Positions 34,923-44,399 are shown, counted from the stretch's first letter. The stretch is 64,000 nucleotides of DNA from Clostridium aceticum (GCF_001042715.1 NZ_CP009687.1:1417418-1481417); one strand, 5' to 3'. Made by a program: numbers and translations. Notes: generated from the letters alone by a model not told the origin.

Positions 34923-35144
34923 ATGGCGGAATTAAAGTTTGAAATACAAAAAAACCTTGGGGAAATTTCTGAATCTGCAAAGGGATGGAAAAAGGAGTTA
35001 AACCTAATAAGCTGGAATGGAAGGGAAGCAAAGTATGATTTAAGAGATTGGGACCCAGAGCACCAGAAGATGGGAAAAGGGGTTACTTTAACAGCTGAGG
35101 AGTTGAAGAAGCTTAGAGATTTATTGAACAGTATGACGTTGTAG
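34923..35144 (+). CDS. YdbC/PC4-family small protein
   Basis: A 73-residue protein, from ATG 34923 with AAAGGATGG upstream. It matches the YdbC group of PC4-like proteins: a short beta-sheet followed by a C-terminal helix, with the segment KELNLISWNGREAKYDLRDW and the ending MGKGVTLTAEELKKL. Members bind single-stranded nucleic acid as dimers and may act in transcription or repair. Upstream in-frame codons belong to the hairpin element and are not needed. Confidence 0.75.
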   Translation: MAELKFEIQKNLGEISESAKGWKKELNLISWNGREAKYDLRDWDPEHQKMGKGVTLTAEELKKLRDLLNSMTL

Positions 35145-35228
35145 GAGTTCACTGCTTTATGAAATGTACTGTTTGTATAAACACAAAGTTTTAAAAAGAG
35201 TAAGAGTGAAATTAACAAAATAGCAGAT

Positions 35229-35286
35229 TAGAGGAATGAAACTATGCCTTATAAACTTCAGCATAGATTCATTCCTCTATTTTTTA
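35229..35286 (+). terminator. Terminator after the YdbC-like gene
   Basis: TAGAGGAATGAA at 35229-35240 pairs with 35268-35279, with an inner CTATGC/GCATAG pair, followed by TTTTTT. Confidence 0.88.
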
Positions 35287-35291
35287 AGCAT

Positions 35292-35413
35292 CATTAGCGT
35301 TAACCTAAACCATAATTTGTCATTCTTAGGGGAGCAAAGCGGAGTTGAGGGATTTTAGTATTAGCAGAATGACAATTCAAGAAAAATTTCGTAATAATTG
35401 TGTTAAGCTAATG
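35292..35413. repeat. MITE-like repeat, copy B
   Basis: A 122-bp element beginning CATTAGCGTTAACCTAA and ending TTAAGCTAATG, imperfect inverted ends. It shares CATAATTTGTCAT, GGGGAGCAAAGCGGAGT and TAATAATTGTGTTAAG with copy A at 21488. It is non-coding and lies between a terminator and the LacI-type gene. Confidence 0.75.
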
Positions 35414-35491
35414 TCTATGATTTAAGTATTAAAGTATTGAAAAAATATTTAGATGTTTTCAAATTATATGATAAATTTACATTGTGGATTA

Positions 35492-35560
35492 TTGACATAA
35501 AAAAGGAACACATGGTATAATCTACTTAAACGTTTAACTAAAACGTTTAAGTAGATTATA
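35492..35560 (+). promoter_or_regulatory. Promoter and 45-bp palindromic operator of the LacI-type gene
   Basis: TTGACA at 35492-35497 and TATAAT at 35516-35521 have an 18-bp spacer. A perfect inverted repeat with 20-bp arms, 35516-35535 and 35541-35560 around AACTA, starts at the -10 itself. Each arm ends in AAACGTTT, the core of LacI/CRE-like sites. Binding here would block RNA polymerase, so autorepression is likely. Confidence 0.85.
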
Positions 35561-35573
35561 TAGGAGTGTTAAG

Positions 35574-36584
35574 ATGCCTGTCACAATTAAAGACATAGCG
35601 AGAATTGCGAATGTTTCAACGACAACAGTTTCAAAGATTGTAAACAACAAAATAGATGATATTGGTGATGCCACTGTTGCAAAAGTGAGAAAAATAATAA
35701 AGGAAGAAAATTATACCCCCAACAGGTTGGCAAGAAGTATGGTCTTAAAAAAAACAAAGACGGTGGGACTGATCATTCCAGATGTACAAAACCCTTATTT
35801 TACTAAATTGGTAAGAGGGGCAGAAGATGCTGCAAATGAAAGGGGCTATAATATCTTTTTTTGTAATACTGATGATGATTTAGATAAAGAAATTAGCTAT
35901 ATGAATATGCTCATTGAAAAACAAGTAGATGGTATCGTATTAGCTGGTGCAAGCCATCGTGATAAGAAAAGAGAGAAAGAATATAAACTATCTATCCCAG
36001 TGGTTGTGGTTGATAGGGATGTGAACTTCACGAATATTGCTGGAGAAATATCTATTGATAACCTTCAAGGTGCATATGATGCCTTGAATCATCTGATTAG
36101 TTTAGGACATACAGAAATTATTTATATCTCTGGCTCACTGGGAATTAAACCTACGACAGAGCGGCTAGAGGGGTATAAAAAAGCACATGTTGATCATGGG
36201 TTAGTTTATAAAGAAGAAAATATATTTTTTGGAGATTATTCTAGTGAATTTGGCGAGCAAATTGTTGCAGAAGTTGTAAAGAATAAAGCGGCGACTGGAA
36301 TTTTTTGTGGTAATGATATGATTGCACTTGGTGTAATCAAAGGGCTGACAAGAAGAGGTTACAAAATTCCCGAAGACATCAGTGTTGTAGGGTTTGACGA
36401 TATTTCCTTAGCATCCCTTATGACACCAGAACTTACAACGATTCGACAGCCAAGCTATGCTATAGGCAGTAAGGCTATAAATACATTGATTGATTTGGTA
36501 GAGAAAAAGAAAGTAGATGCTGAAAAGTTGGTGCTAAAAACAGAGCTTGTTATAAGAGAAACCACATCAAGAAGAAGAAAATAG
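35574..36584 (+). CDS. LacI/GalR-family transcriptional regulator
   Basis: A 336-residue regulator with the N-terminal helix-turn-helix TIKDIARIANVSTTTVSKIVN and hinge LARSMVLKKTKTVGLIIPD, then a periplasmic-binding-like effector domain (GIFCGNDMIALGVIKG, EDISVVGFDDI). It resembles RbsR and purine-nucleoside regulators. The gene sits ahead of a PfkB kinase and a BMP-type ABC transporter, so a nucleoside or ribose effector is likely. The 45-bp palindrome at its promoter is the probable operator. It ends 22 bp before the kinase. Confidence 0.9.
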   Translation: MPVTIKDIARIANVSTTTVSKIVNNKIDDIGDATVAKVRKIIKEENYTPNRLARSMVLKKTKTVGLIIPDVQNPYFTKLVRGAEDAANERGYNIFFCNTDDDLDKEISYMNMLIEKQVDGIVLAGASHRDKKREKEYKLSIPVVVVDRDVNFTNIAGEISIDNLQGAYDALNHLISLGHTEIIYISGSLGIKPTTERLEGYKKAHVDHGLVYKEENIFFGDYSSEFGEQIVAEVVKNKAATGIFCGNDMIALGVIKGLTRRGYKIPEDISVVGFDDISLASLMTPELTTIRQPSYAIGSKAINTLIDLVEKKKVDAEKLVLKTELVIRETTSRRRK

Positions 36585-36606
36585 AACTCAATGAGGAGGA
36601 CATGCT

Positions 36607-37530
36607 ATGAGCCAGATTCTTGTAATAGGCAGTTTGAACATGGACACGGTGATCACCGTGGAAAACCTGCCAAAAGATGGAGAAACGATTATTGCAAAGG
36701 AAGTAAATAAATTCTGTGGCGGGAAAGGAAGTAATCAAGCCGTAGCTATAGCAAGATTCGGTGCTAATGCAATTATGCTTGGGAAAATAGGTAAGGACGA
36801 AAACGGCAAAGCCTTAATAGCTAGTCTTGAAAAAGAAGGGGTGACAACAGAGTACATAGGGATTGAGGAAGGGGTTTTAACTGGTGCTGCCTTCATCAAT
36901 GTAGATAAGGAAGGGACAAATACCATTGTTGTTGACCCTGGTGCAAACTATTCAGTGGATAAGGACTATATAAATGAAAAAGCCTCTGCATTTAGAGTAG
37001 CTGATTACTGCTTATTGCAGTATGAAGTCCCAATTGAAACGGTAGAGCTTGCAATTGAAAAATGCTATGAAGAGGACATTAAGGTTATCGTGAATCCGTC
37101 GCCTGTGGCACAGATCAAAGAAACGCTGTATGAAAAAATAGATATGTTAATCGTAAATGAAACTGAACTATCAGAACTGTCCGGTATACAAGTTGTAGAG
37201 GACGTATATATACAAAAAGCAATGTCTGTACTGGTTAATAAGGGTGTTAAATGTGTAATTGCTACCTTGGGATCTAAAGGTTCGATATATATGGATGCTA
37301 GTTACAAAGTAGAATACCAAGAAGCATTTAAAGTGAATGCAATTGACTCTACCGCTGCTGGAGATACTTTTACAGGAGCATTAATAGCCTCATTTGTAAA
37401 AGGAGGTGATTTAAAAAAGTCTATGAGGTTTGCTAATGCAGCTGGTGCAATTGCAGTACAAACTAAAGGTGCACAAGATTCAATACCTATGCTTTCTGAC
37501 GTAGAAAAATTCATAGCTGAAAAGAAATAG
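36607..37530 (+). CDS. PfkB-family carbohydrate kinase, ribokinase-like
   Basis: A 307-residue kinase with GSLNMDTVITVENLP, CGGKGSNQAVAIARFGA (substrate site) and STAAGDTFTGAL, whose Asp is the catalytic base. These match ribokinase and nucleoside-kinase subgroups. It phosphorylates a sugar or nucleoside released after uptake by the ABC transporter downstream. AGGAGG lies 9 bp before the ATG. Because the transporter is BMP-type, a nucleoside kinase is as likely as a true ribokinase. Confidence 0.85.
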   Translation: MSQILVIGSLNMDTVITVENLPKDGETIIAKEVNKFCGGKGSNQAVAIARFGANAIMLGKIGKDENGKALIASLEKEGVTTEYIGIEEGVLTGAAFINVDKEGTNTIVVDPGANYSVDKDYINEKASAFRVADYCLLQYEVPIETVELAIEKCYEEDIKVIVNPSPVAQIKETLYEKIDMLIVNETELSELSGIQVVEDVYIQKAMSVLVNKGVKCVIATLGSKGSIYMDASYKVEYQEAFKVNAIDSTAAGDTFTGALIASFVKGGDLKKSMRFANAAGAIAVQTKGAQDSIPMLSDVEKFIAEKK

Positions 37531-37600
37531 TCATTGCTACAAGGAGATATGCAACAAGAAAAAAGGGGAAAAGGAAAATAAAAATCAAGGGGAGAATGTC

Positions 37601-38665
37601 ATGAAAAGAAAATTGAGTTTAATTTTAGTGGTTGTACTGATGTTGTCGTTGGTAGCATGTGGTTCAGAAGAAACAAAAACACAAGGAGAAAATTCTTACA
37701 AAATTGCTGTTCTTTATTCAGGGTATTTAGGAGATCAATCCTTCAATGATTCAGCGCATCAAGGTTTACAAAAAATACTAGCGGAGTATGACAATGTAGA
37801 AATCAGAGAATTTGAAACAGATGTTGCATCTGAATGGGAGCCAAACGCCATTGCAGCGGCAGAAGCTGGGTATAATCTGATCTTAGGTGTATCTTATGTT
37901 TACTCAGATGTACTTAAAAGTGTTGCACCTCAGTATCCAGAAAGCAAATTTGCAGTGATTGATGGTGTAGTTACTGATGACAATGGAAATCCAATGGACA
38001 ATGTTGTTTCTGCAATCTTTGCTCAAAATGAAGGATCTTTTCTTGCTGGAGCAGCAGCAGCTATGTTTACTACAAGAACAGAGATTGATGGTGTAAACCC
38101 TGATAAAAAAATTGGATGGTTAGGTGGTTCAGATATTCCTGTATTACATGATTTTTTAGGTGGATATAAGCAGGGAGCTGCTTACATTGACCCAGAGGTA
38201 GAAGTAGTATCTGTGTTTGTAGGAACCTTCTCTGATCCAGTGGCTGGTAAAGAACAAGCCAATGCATTATATGATCAAAACATAGATATTATCATGAATG
38301 TTGCATCTGGTACTGGTAATGGCTTATTAGAAGCAGCAGAAGAAAGAGGTCTTTATGCCATCGGGGTAGACATCGATCAAGATGGACTAAAACCAGGACA
38401 TATTTTAACATCTATGTTAAAAAGAGTGGATGTTACTACATATGAAATTATAAGTTCTGTAATTAATGATACCTTTGAAGGTGGAGAAACACTTTATATG
38501 GATATCAATAATGGTGGTGTTGGTTTAACGGATATGAGTGTCATGAAAAATGCCCTTGGGGATCAGTTCCCAGAAGATATACTAACCAGAATTCAAGAAA
38601 TTGAAGAATTAGTTAAAAATGGTGAGATTGTGGTGGTAAACTACGAAGGGTTTGGAAGAAACTAA
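37601..38665 (+). CDS. BMP/PnrA-family lipoprotein, nucleoside-binding component
   Basis: A 354-residue lipoprotein. The signal peptide ends in a lipobox LVAC with Cys20 as the acylated residue. The BMP domain begins YKIAVLYSGYLGDQSFNDSA and carries YNLILGVSY, IGWLGGSDIPVLHDFLGGY and YAIGVDIDQDGL. Family members such as PnrA of Treponema bind purine nucleosides. It is followed by a small hairpin and then the ATPase and two permease genes. GGGGAG precedes the ATG. Confidence 0.9.
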   Translation: MKRKLSLILVVVLMLSLVACGSEETKTQGENSYKIAVLYSGYLGDQSFNDSAHQGLQKILAEYDNVEIREFETDVASEWEPNAIAAAEAGYNLILGVSYVYSDVLKSVAPQYPESKFAVIDGVVTDDNGNPMDNVVSAIFAQNEGSFLAGAAAAMFTTRTEIDGVNPDKKIGWLGGSDIPVLHDFLGGYKQGAAYIDPEVEVVSVFVGTFSDPVAGKEQANALYDQNIDIIMNVASGTGNGLLEAAEERGLYAIGVDIDQDGLKPGHILTSMLKRVDVTTYEIISSVINDTFEGGETLYMDINNGGVGLTDMSVMKNALGDQFPEDILTRIQEIEELVKNGEIVVVNYEGFGRN

Positions 38666-38675
38666 AAATAATCAA

Positions 38676-38696
38676 AGAGGGGCATTATGCCCCTCT
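38676..38696 (+). ncRNA. Intercistronic hairpin after the binding-protein gene
   Basis: AGAGGGGCA at 38676-38684 is perfectly complementary to 38688-38696 around TTA. No T-run follows, so this is probably an mRNA-stabilising or partial stop structure that favours the binding protein over the ABC subunits. It is not a separate RNA gene. Confidence 0.6.
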
Positions 38697-38736
38697 AATA
38701 AAATAAAAGCTGTTTTGTCAATAAGGGGGGTAAATG

Positions 38737-40269
38737 ATGAAGACAAAAATTATTGAAATGAACCACATAGAAAAAAACTTTGGACATGTTCAGGCAATTA
38801 TAGAGGGGCACTTTGACTTAGTAGAAGGGGAAATTCACTCTTTAGTAGGAGAAAATGGTGCAGGAAAGTCAACGCTTATGAAAATTGTCTATGGCATGGA
38901 AAATCCCGATGGTGGAGAATTAATCATTAGAGGAGAAGCAGTAAGTAATTTTACCCCTAAAAAAGCAATAGAAAATAAAATTGGTATGGTACACCAAGAG
39001 TTTATGTTGGTAAAAGAGCTTACAGTCATTGAAAATATCATTTTAGGTTTTGAGCCCCATATAAAGGGAAGGATCGATTACGAAAAAGCTTATAAAGAAA
39101 TAAATCATTATATAAAAACCTACGATATGAATGTAGATTTAGAAAAAAAGGTAATGAACATCCCAGTAGGAGAGGCACAAAAAGTTGAAATATTAAAAAT
39201 ACTTTACAGAGGGGCAGATGTACTTATTTTAGATGAACCAACGGCAGTATTAACGCCGCAGGAAACACTGAAACTTTTTGAAATACTACGCTTGCTAAAG
39301 GAAGATGGCAAGTCGATTATATTTATTTCCCACAAGTTAAAAGAAGTGATGGATATAAGTGATAGGATTAGTGTAATGCGGAGTGGCAAGTATATCGATA
39401 CAGTAAAAAAAGAAGAAACAACCATACCAGAAATAGCAAAGAAAATGGTTGGCAGAGAAGTGTTTTTAGAAGTGAAGAAACCCTTTATGAAAAAAGGCAA
39501 TGTGGTCTTAGAAGTAAAAAATGTTTTTATTCCTAGTAATAGAGAATTATCAAAAATTAGAAACATCAGTTTTGACATTTCCGCAGGGGAAATATTAGGT
39601 TTTGCAGGTGTTGACGGTAATGGACAAACTGAATTAATAGAAGGTATTACGGGACTGAGAAAAATCGAAAGTGGTGAAGTAATATTTAAGGGGAAATCTA
39701 TAAAAAACATTTCTCCAGTACAAATAAGAAAATCTGGAATTGCACATATTCCTGAAGATAGAAACTTAAGAGGACTAAATAAGGCGTGGAGCATAAGGGA
39801 TAACCTAATTGCCAATGACTTTTATAAAAAACCTTTTGCAAAAAAATGTATTCTTAACAACAAAGAAGTCAATAACTTTGCCAATTTAAGGTCAGAACAA
39901 TTTGATATAAGACCAAGAGATATAAATACTCTAACTGGTAGACTTTCTGGTGGAAATGCTCAAAAAGTGATTGTTGCTAGAGAAGTAGGAGCTGAAACTG
40001 AACTACTTATAGCTGCTCAACCTACTAGAGGGGTTGATATAGGTTCTATTGAAGAGATTCGAAAGTATCTGATGAAGGCTAGAATGAATAATAGTGCTAT
40101 CCTGCTGATATCTGCAGATTTAGAAGAAGTAATGAGTCTTTCCGATAGGATTGCTGTATTATACGAAGGTCAAATTGTGGACATTGTTGATGCTGCTGAT
40201 GCTGATGTTGAAAAAATAGGACTTATGATGACGGGGGGAAAACCTGATGAAGTTGAAACTCAAAAATAA
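38737..40269 (+). CDS. ABC transporter ATP-binding protein, nucleoside type (YufO-like)
   Basis: A 510-residue tandem ABC protein with two nucleotide-binding halves. Half one has Walker A GENGAGKST and Walker B VLILDEP; half two has the degenerate Walker A GVDGNGQTE and LSGGNAQKV, as usual in ribose/BMP importers. The start is one of two adjacent ATGs (38734, 38737), with AAGGGGGG favouring the second. Its end overlaps the first permease by 23 bp. It energises uptake of the ligand bound by the lipoprotein at 37601. Confidence 0.9.
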   Translation: MKTKIIEMNHIEKNFGHVQAIIEGHFDLVEGEIHSLVGENGAGKSTLMKIVYGMENPDGGELIIRGEAVSNFTPKKAIENKIGMVHQEFMLVKELTVIENIILGFEPHIKGRIDYEKAYKEINHYIKTYDMNVDLEKKVMNIPVGEAQKVEILKILYRGADVLILDEPTAVLTPQETLKLFEILRLLKEDGKSIIFISHKLKEVMDISDRISVMRSGKYIDTVKKEETTIPEIAKKMVGREVFLEVKKPFMKKGNVVLEVKNVFIPSNRELSKIRNISFDISAGEILGFAGVDGNGQTELIEGITGLRKIESGEVIFKGKSIKNISPVQIRKSGIAHIPEDRNLRGLNKAWSIRDNLIANDFYKKPFAKKCILNNKEVNNFANLRSEQFDIRPRDINTLTGRLSGGNAQKVIVAREVGAETELLIAAQPTRGVDIGSIEEIRKYLMKARMNNSAILLISADLEEVMSLSDRIAVLYEGQIVDIVDAADADVEKIGLMMTGGKPDEVETQK

Positions 40270-41311
40270 TAATACGCTGTTATCAATCTTTGCTGCCTTT
40301 ATCATTGGCGGCCTGGTGATCACCTTTATGGGGTACAACCCCATCGAAGCCTATTCGAGGCTTCTAACAGGAGCTTTCAAAGGTAAATTAAATCTTGGAA
40401 CCACTTTACAACTATTTACGCCCCTTTTTTTAACAGCTATTGCCTTTGCAATATCAGCTAAAGTGAATGTATTTAATGTAGGAGTTGAAGGAGAGCTGAT
40501 TCTAGGAGCTTTGGCAGCTGCATGGGTTGGTTATAGATTTGTAGGCATACCCTCAGTGTTGCATATTACACTGGCACTTTCCTTTGGTATGTTGGTGGGA
40601 GCATTGTGGGCATTGATCCCAGGATATTTAAAAGCATATATCGGTGTAAACGAAGTGACGGTAACAATTCTAATGAACTATGTTGCTATCTACCTTGCTT
40701 CTTATTTGGTTAGTGGTCCGATGTCAGGAAAAAGCAGCTCACCTCGAACCCCTGAGGTAATGGATAGTGCAAAAATATCTAGACTCTTATCTCCGAGTAG
40801 AGCTAATGCAGGAATATTCATTGCAATAGCTGCCTTTATAGCTATATATTATGTTCTTTATAGAACTACCTTTGGTTATAGAATTAGAAGTGTTGGTCTT
40901 AACGCTTATTTCTCGGATTATATAGGTATTTCTTCAAAGAAGTTTATGGTAATCGGTATGATGCTAAGCGGTGCCTTTGGAGGACTTGCCGGAGGAATTG
41001 AAAGTTTAGGGGTCTATCGTTACTTTTTAGATAGTTTTTCTTATGGGATCGCCTTTGACGGAATGCTGATTTCATTAATATCTAAGAACGATCTAAAAAA
41101 GATTCCTTTTATGGCATTCTTTATTGCAGTATTAAAGTCTGGTTCTCTTGGGTTAGAAAGACAGACAAATATACCAAAATCTTCAATAGATATGATTATT
41201 TCAATATTTATCTTTTTAGCAGCTATGGAGGGTTTATTCAATATTTTTAAATTTAAGTCGAAGAACAAAAAAGCAGATGATAATAATCCCATGCAGGAAG
41301 TGGAGGGCTAG
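40247..41311 (+). CDS. ABC transporter permease 1, nucleoside type (YufP-like)
   Basis: A 354-residue permease with about nine hydrophobic segments; GVEGELILGALAAA and GVNEVTVTILMNYVA are typical of BMP-type systems (BPD_transp_2). It pairs with the permease 3 bp downstream to form the membrane channel. The ATG is inside the ATPase gene, which indicates coupled translation. Confidence 0.88.
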   Translation: MKLKLKNNNTLLSIFAAFIIGGLVITFMGYNPIEAYSRLLTGAFKGKLNLGTTLQLFTPLFLTAIAFAISAKVNVFNVGVEGELILGALAAAWVGYRFVGIPSVLHITLALSFGMLVGALWALIPGYLKAYIGVNEVTVTILMNYVAIYLASYLVSGPMSGKSSSPRTPEVMDSAKISRLLSPSRANAGIFIAIAAFIAIYYVLYRTTFGYRIRSVGLNAYFSDYIGISSKKFMVIGMMLSGAFGGLAGGIESLGVYRYFLDSFSYGIAFDGMLISLISKNDLKKIPFMAFFIAVLKSGSLGLERQTNIPKSSIDMIISIFIFLAAMEGLFNIFKFKSKNKKADDNNPMQEVEG

Positions 41312-41314
41312 GCA

Positions 41315-42253
41315 ATGCTAGAGATATTAAAAAACATATTCAATTTAAATGTGGTCAGTGCCACCATTAGAATTTCCACGCCTATTTTATTTGTAGCCCT
41401 TGGTGCAGTCATTACACAACAGGCAAATATTTTAAATGTAGGTATTGAGGGAATCATGTTGATGGGTGCCTTTGTGGCGGTTCTAGTCAGCTTCTTTACA
41501 GGAAGCTGGGTTTTGGCAATCTTAGCTGCTGTTTTCTGCGGAATTATTCTATCCATCATCCTTGGTGCTGCACATATAAAGTTTAAAGCAGATATATTTG
41601 TTGTAGGAATGGCACTAAATATGTTTGCCTTAGCATCTACAAGATTTGCACTAAGAAGAATATTTGGTGTAGCGGGAAGTTTTATTTCTGACAAAATTGT
41701 GCCTCTTCCTAGATTTTACTTTCCGTTTTTGGAAAGGTATCCAGTGCTGGACAAGCTTTTTAATCGCTATTCTATGTTTGAGTTTTTAGGAATCTTTGTA
41801 GTGATTTTTATGTGGTACATCTTATATAAGACCGTCTGGGGTTTACATACTAGAAGTGTAGGACTTAATGAAAAAGCTGCAGAATCAGCAGGGATTAATG
41901 TTGAAAAAAGGAAGTACGAGGTAATTATTTATTCTGGTATATTAGCGGGTTTGGCTGGAGCCCACTTGGCATTAGGGTATTCCACTTTATTTGTTGAAAA
42001 CATGACAAACGGTAGAGGATTTATGGGTGTAGCTGCCATGTATTTCGGTGGCGCAAATCCAGTGTTGACTTATGTTGGAACGCTACTTTTAGGTTTTTCA
42101 GGGGCGGTAGGAAATGTACTGCAGATTTACTCTATACCATCGCAATTTGTACTGATGCTCCCTTATATCATCACTATTGCAGTATTTTCCATTACGCTTT
42201 ATCGTAGAATATTAAAAGAGAAAAAGGATTCTAGAGTGGAGGGTGCTAAGTGA
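41315..42253 (+). CDS. ABC transporter permease 2, nucleoside type (YufQ-like)
   Basis: A 312-residue permease with about eight hydrophobic segments and the GVEGIM-type motif (NVGIEGIMLMGAF). It is the second channel subunit of the nucleoside-type transporter. The TGA overlaps the start of the M20 gene (GTGA), so the hydrolase is part of the same translation unit. The ATG at 41315 lies just after GGAGGG of the previous gene's end. Confidence 0.88.
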   Translation: MLEILKNIFNLNVVSATIRISTPILFVALGAVITQQANILNVGIEGIMLMGAFVAVLVSFFTGSWVLAILAAVFCGIILSIILGAAHIKFKADIFVVGMALNMFALASTRFALRRIFGVAGSFISDKIVPLPRFYFPFLERYPVLDKLFNRYSMFEFLGIFVVIFMWYILYKTVWGLHTRSVGLNEKAAESAGINVEKRKYEVIIYSGILAGLAGAHLALGYSTLFVENMTNGRGFMGVAAMYFGGANPVLTYVGTLLLGFSGAVGNVLQIYSIPSQFVLMLPYIITIAVFSITLYRRILKEKKDSRVEGAK

Positions 42254-43524
42254 TTGAAAGGCTGAAGGAAACTTTGCAAATAAATAGAGATAAATATATA
42301 GGGTGGCTGAAACATTTAATTTCAATTAATACAGAGGTTATTGGTCATGGTATAAAAGGTGGAAGGGAAAAAAATGGACAAGAATATATTGAAGGTCTTC
42401 TTAAAAGCTTAGGAGCAGTCATTGAGAGAGATCAACTGGATGAAGAGAGGATTTTAAAAGGCGTAAGCTGCTACCAAGAGGGAAACTTAGGTCATGACTA
42501 TAGGGATAGGTTCAATGTCTATGGTAGGTTTGATGGAATTGAAGATGGAAATACTTTGTTATTTAATGGACATGTAGATACAATGCCCCCAGGAGATTTA
42601 CAAGACTGGGATATAAATCCATGGGAACCAGAAATAAAAGATGGACTATTGTATGGTCTGGGAGCCGCAGATATGAAGGCAGGGTTGATGGCCTCCATCG
42701 CTGCTTATGATTTAATTAAAGAAGCGGGCATAAACCTTAAAGGTAAGGTTTTGATAAACTCTGTGGTGGATGAAGAAGGGGGAGGTAACGGGACATTAAC
42801 CTCCATGCTCTATGGTAATCAAGCAGATGGAGCTGTTGTTTGCGAACCTACTGGAAACAAAATCATTATCGCACATATGGGTTTTGTGTTTTTTGACATA
42901 AAAACACAAGGTTTAGCAGTTCATTCTGGTAACAAGTGGAGAGGTGTAAGTGCTATTGAAAAGATGATGAAGATAATCAATGGCTTAGATGAACTTGAAG
43001 AGGATTGGAAAACCCAATACACCAACCCCTTATTGCCATTACCTAATTTAAACGTCGGGGAAATTCATGGTGGAAGTGCTGGATCAACTGTAGCTAGTTC
43101 CTGCAGCATAAAAATATGTGTACACTATTTACCTGAAGTGATGAGTTATGATTCCGTTGTAGAGGAAATTACAGAAAAAATCAATTCAATTTCAGATCAA
43201 GATACTTGGTTAAAAGAACATAGACCTACCTGGGAAATTTATCAGGCGGGGGGAGGGTTTCAAATAGCCCAGGAGCATCATTTTGTACAAACAGCTTTAA
43301 AGGCTTTTCAGAATATAAGTGAAACCCTAATTGCCGGAAGTCCAGCGGGGAATGATGCAAGACTAATTCATAATATCGGGAAAATTCCTACCATCATCGC
43401 AGGTCCCGGTAATCTAGAACAATGTCACGCTGTGAATGAGTATGTCAGCGTTGATATGTATATAAATTATATCTTGAAATATGCAAAATTAATTTTAGAT
43501 TTTTGTGATTATAAAAACTTTTAA
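42250..43524 (+). CDS. M20-family zinc deacylase/peptidase (ArgE/DapE type)
   Basis: A 424-residue M20 hydrolase. Metal ligands can be seen: His108 and Asp110 (NGHVDTMPPGD), bridging Asp in GAADMKAG, the catalytic Glu pair in DEEGGGNG, Glu in VCEPTG and the late His of EQCHAVNE. Relatives remove acyl groups from amino acids, or open related amides. Being translationally coupled to the nucleoside-type transporter, it may act on the imported compound or an amide derived from it. The GTG start overlaps the permease stop. Confidence 0.85.
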   Translation: MIERLKETLQINRDKYIGWLKHLISINTEVIGHGIKGGREKNGQEYIEGLLKSLGAVIERDQLDEERILKGVSCYQEGNLGHDYRDRFNVYGRFDGIEDGNTLLFNGHVDTMPPGDLQDWDINPWEPEIKDGLLYGLGAADMKAGLMASIAAYDLIKEAGINLKGKVLINSVVDEEGGGNGTLTSMLYGNQADGAVVCEPTGNKIIIAHMGFVFFDIKTQGLAVHSGNKWRGVSAIEKMMKIINGLDELEEDWKTQYTNPLLPLPNLNVGEIHGGSAGSTVASSCSIKICVHYLPEVMSYDSVVEEITEKINSISDQDTWLKEHRPTWEIYQAGGGFQIAQEHHFVQTALKAFQNISETLIAGSPAGNDARLIHNIGKIPTIIAGPGNLEQCHAVNEYVSVDMYINYILKYAKLILDFCDYKNF

Positions 43525-43539
43525 GGGGGAAATGAAAAA

Positions 43540-44283
43540 ATGAGTAAAAAAATATTGATCGCTGGTGAGTCATGGACAATGCATACTATTCATATTAAAG
43601 GGTTTGATACTTTTACAACCTCAGCTTATGGTGAAGGGATTGAGTTTATAAGAAACGCCTTTATAAAGGGGGGAGCAGAAGTCGAATTTTTACCAAATCA
43701 CTATGCTTCAGAAAAATTTCCTATGACACTAGAGGAATTAAGCAAATATGATTTAGTGATTCTCTCAGATATTGGTGCTAATACTTTGTTGTTGCCTAAT
43801 GACGTCTTTGCAAAGGGTCTAAGAGTGCCTGACAGATTGGAGCTGATTAAAGATTATGTAGCTAATGGCGGTGCCTTTATCATGGTGGGAGGCTATATGT
43901 CCTTTACAGGCATTGATGGAAAAGCACGATATGGACAAACGGCCATTCAAGATATTTTACCAATAAAAATGCTGGATATAGACGATCGTGTTGAAAAACC
44001 ACAGGGAATCTTTCCTGAAGTAGTAAAAGAGCATCCTGTTTTAGCAGGGATACCGAAGGAATGGCCATTTTTCTTAGGATATAATAAAACCATTGAAAAA
44101 GAAGAGGCAGAAATACTTGCAACGATTAATGGCGATCCTTTTATAGCTGTCCAGGAATTTGGCAAAGGCAAAACCGCTGTATTTACTTCCGACTGTGCTC
44201 CCCATTGGGGACCTGAAGGTTTTGTTAAATGGGAGTACTATGATAAATTCTGGCAAAACCTGCTTGCTTGGCTAACGGCTTAG
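43540..44283 (+). CDS. Class I glutamine-amidotransferase-like fold protein
   Basis: A 247-residue single domain of the type annotated as cytoplasmic glutamine amidotransferase-like (DUF1355-like). The fold is visible in ILIAGESWTMHTIHIKGFD, YDLVILSDIGANTLLLP and FIMVGGYMSFTG. At the nucleophile elbow there is VGGYMSF, with no cysteine, so glutaminase activity is unlikely. It ends in the HWGPEGF-type motif of this group. Role unknown; it closes the LacI-regulated operon 15 bp after the M20 gene. Confidence 0.75.
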   Translation: MSKKILIAGESWTMHTIHIKGFDTFTTSAYGEGIEFIRNAFIKGGAEVEFLPNHYASEKFPMTLEELSKYDLVILSDIGANTLLLPNDVFAKGLRVPDRLELIKDYVANGGAFIMVGGYMSFTGIDGKARYGQTAIQDILPIKMLDIDDRVEKPQGIFPEVVKEHPVLAGIPKEWPFFLGYNKTIEKEEAEILATINGDPFIAVQEFGKGKTAVFTSDCAPHWGPEGFVKWEYYDKFWQNLLAWLTA

Positions 44284-44370
44284 GCAGTGAATCTATTTTA
44301 GCCATAATGAATCCTTTAGCCTAAGAAAATGGAAGAAAATTGATTTGATTCAAATAAATAGAAAATTGTA

Positions 44371-44399
44371 TTGAAATAGGAAAAAATGTTTGATATAAT
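44371..44399 (+). promoter_or_regulatory. Promoter of the nickel/peptide-type ABC operon
   Basis: TTGAAA at 44371-44376, 17-bp spacer, TATAAT at 44394-44399. This gives a leader of about 250 nt before the binding-protein gene. Confidence 0.6.
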
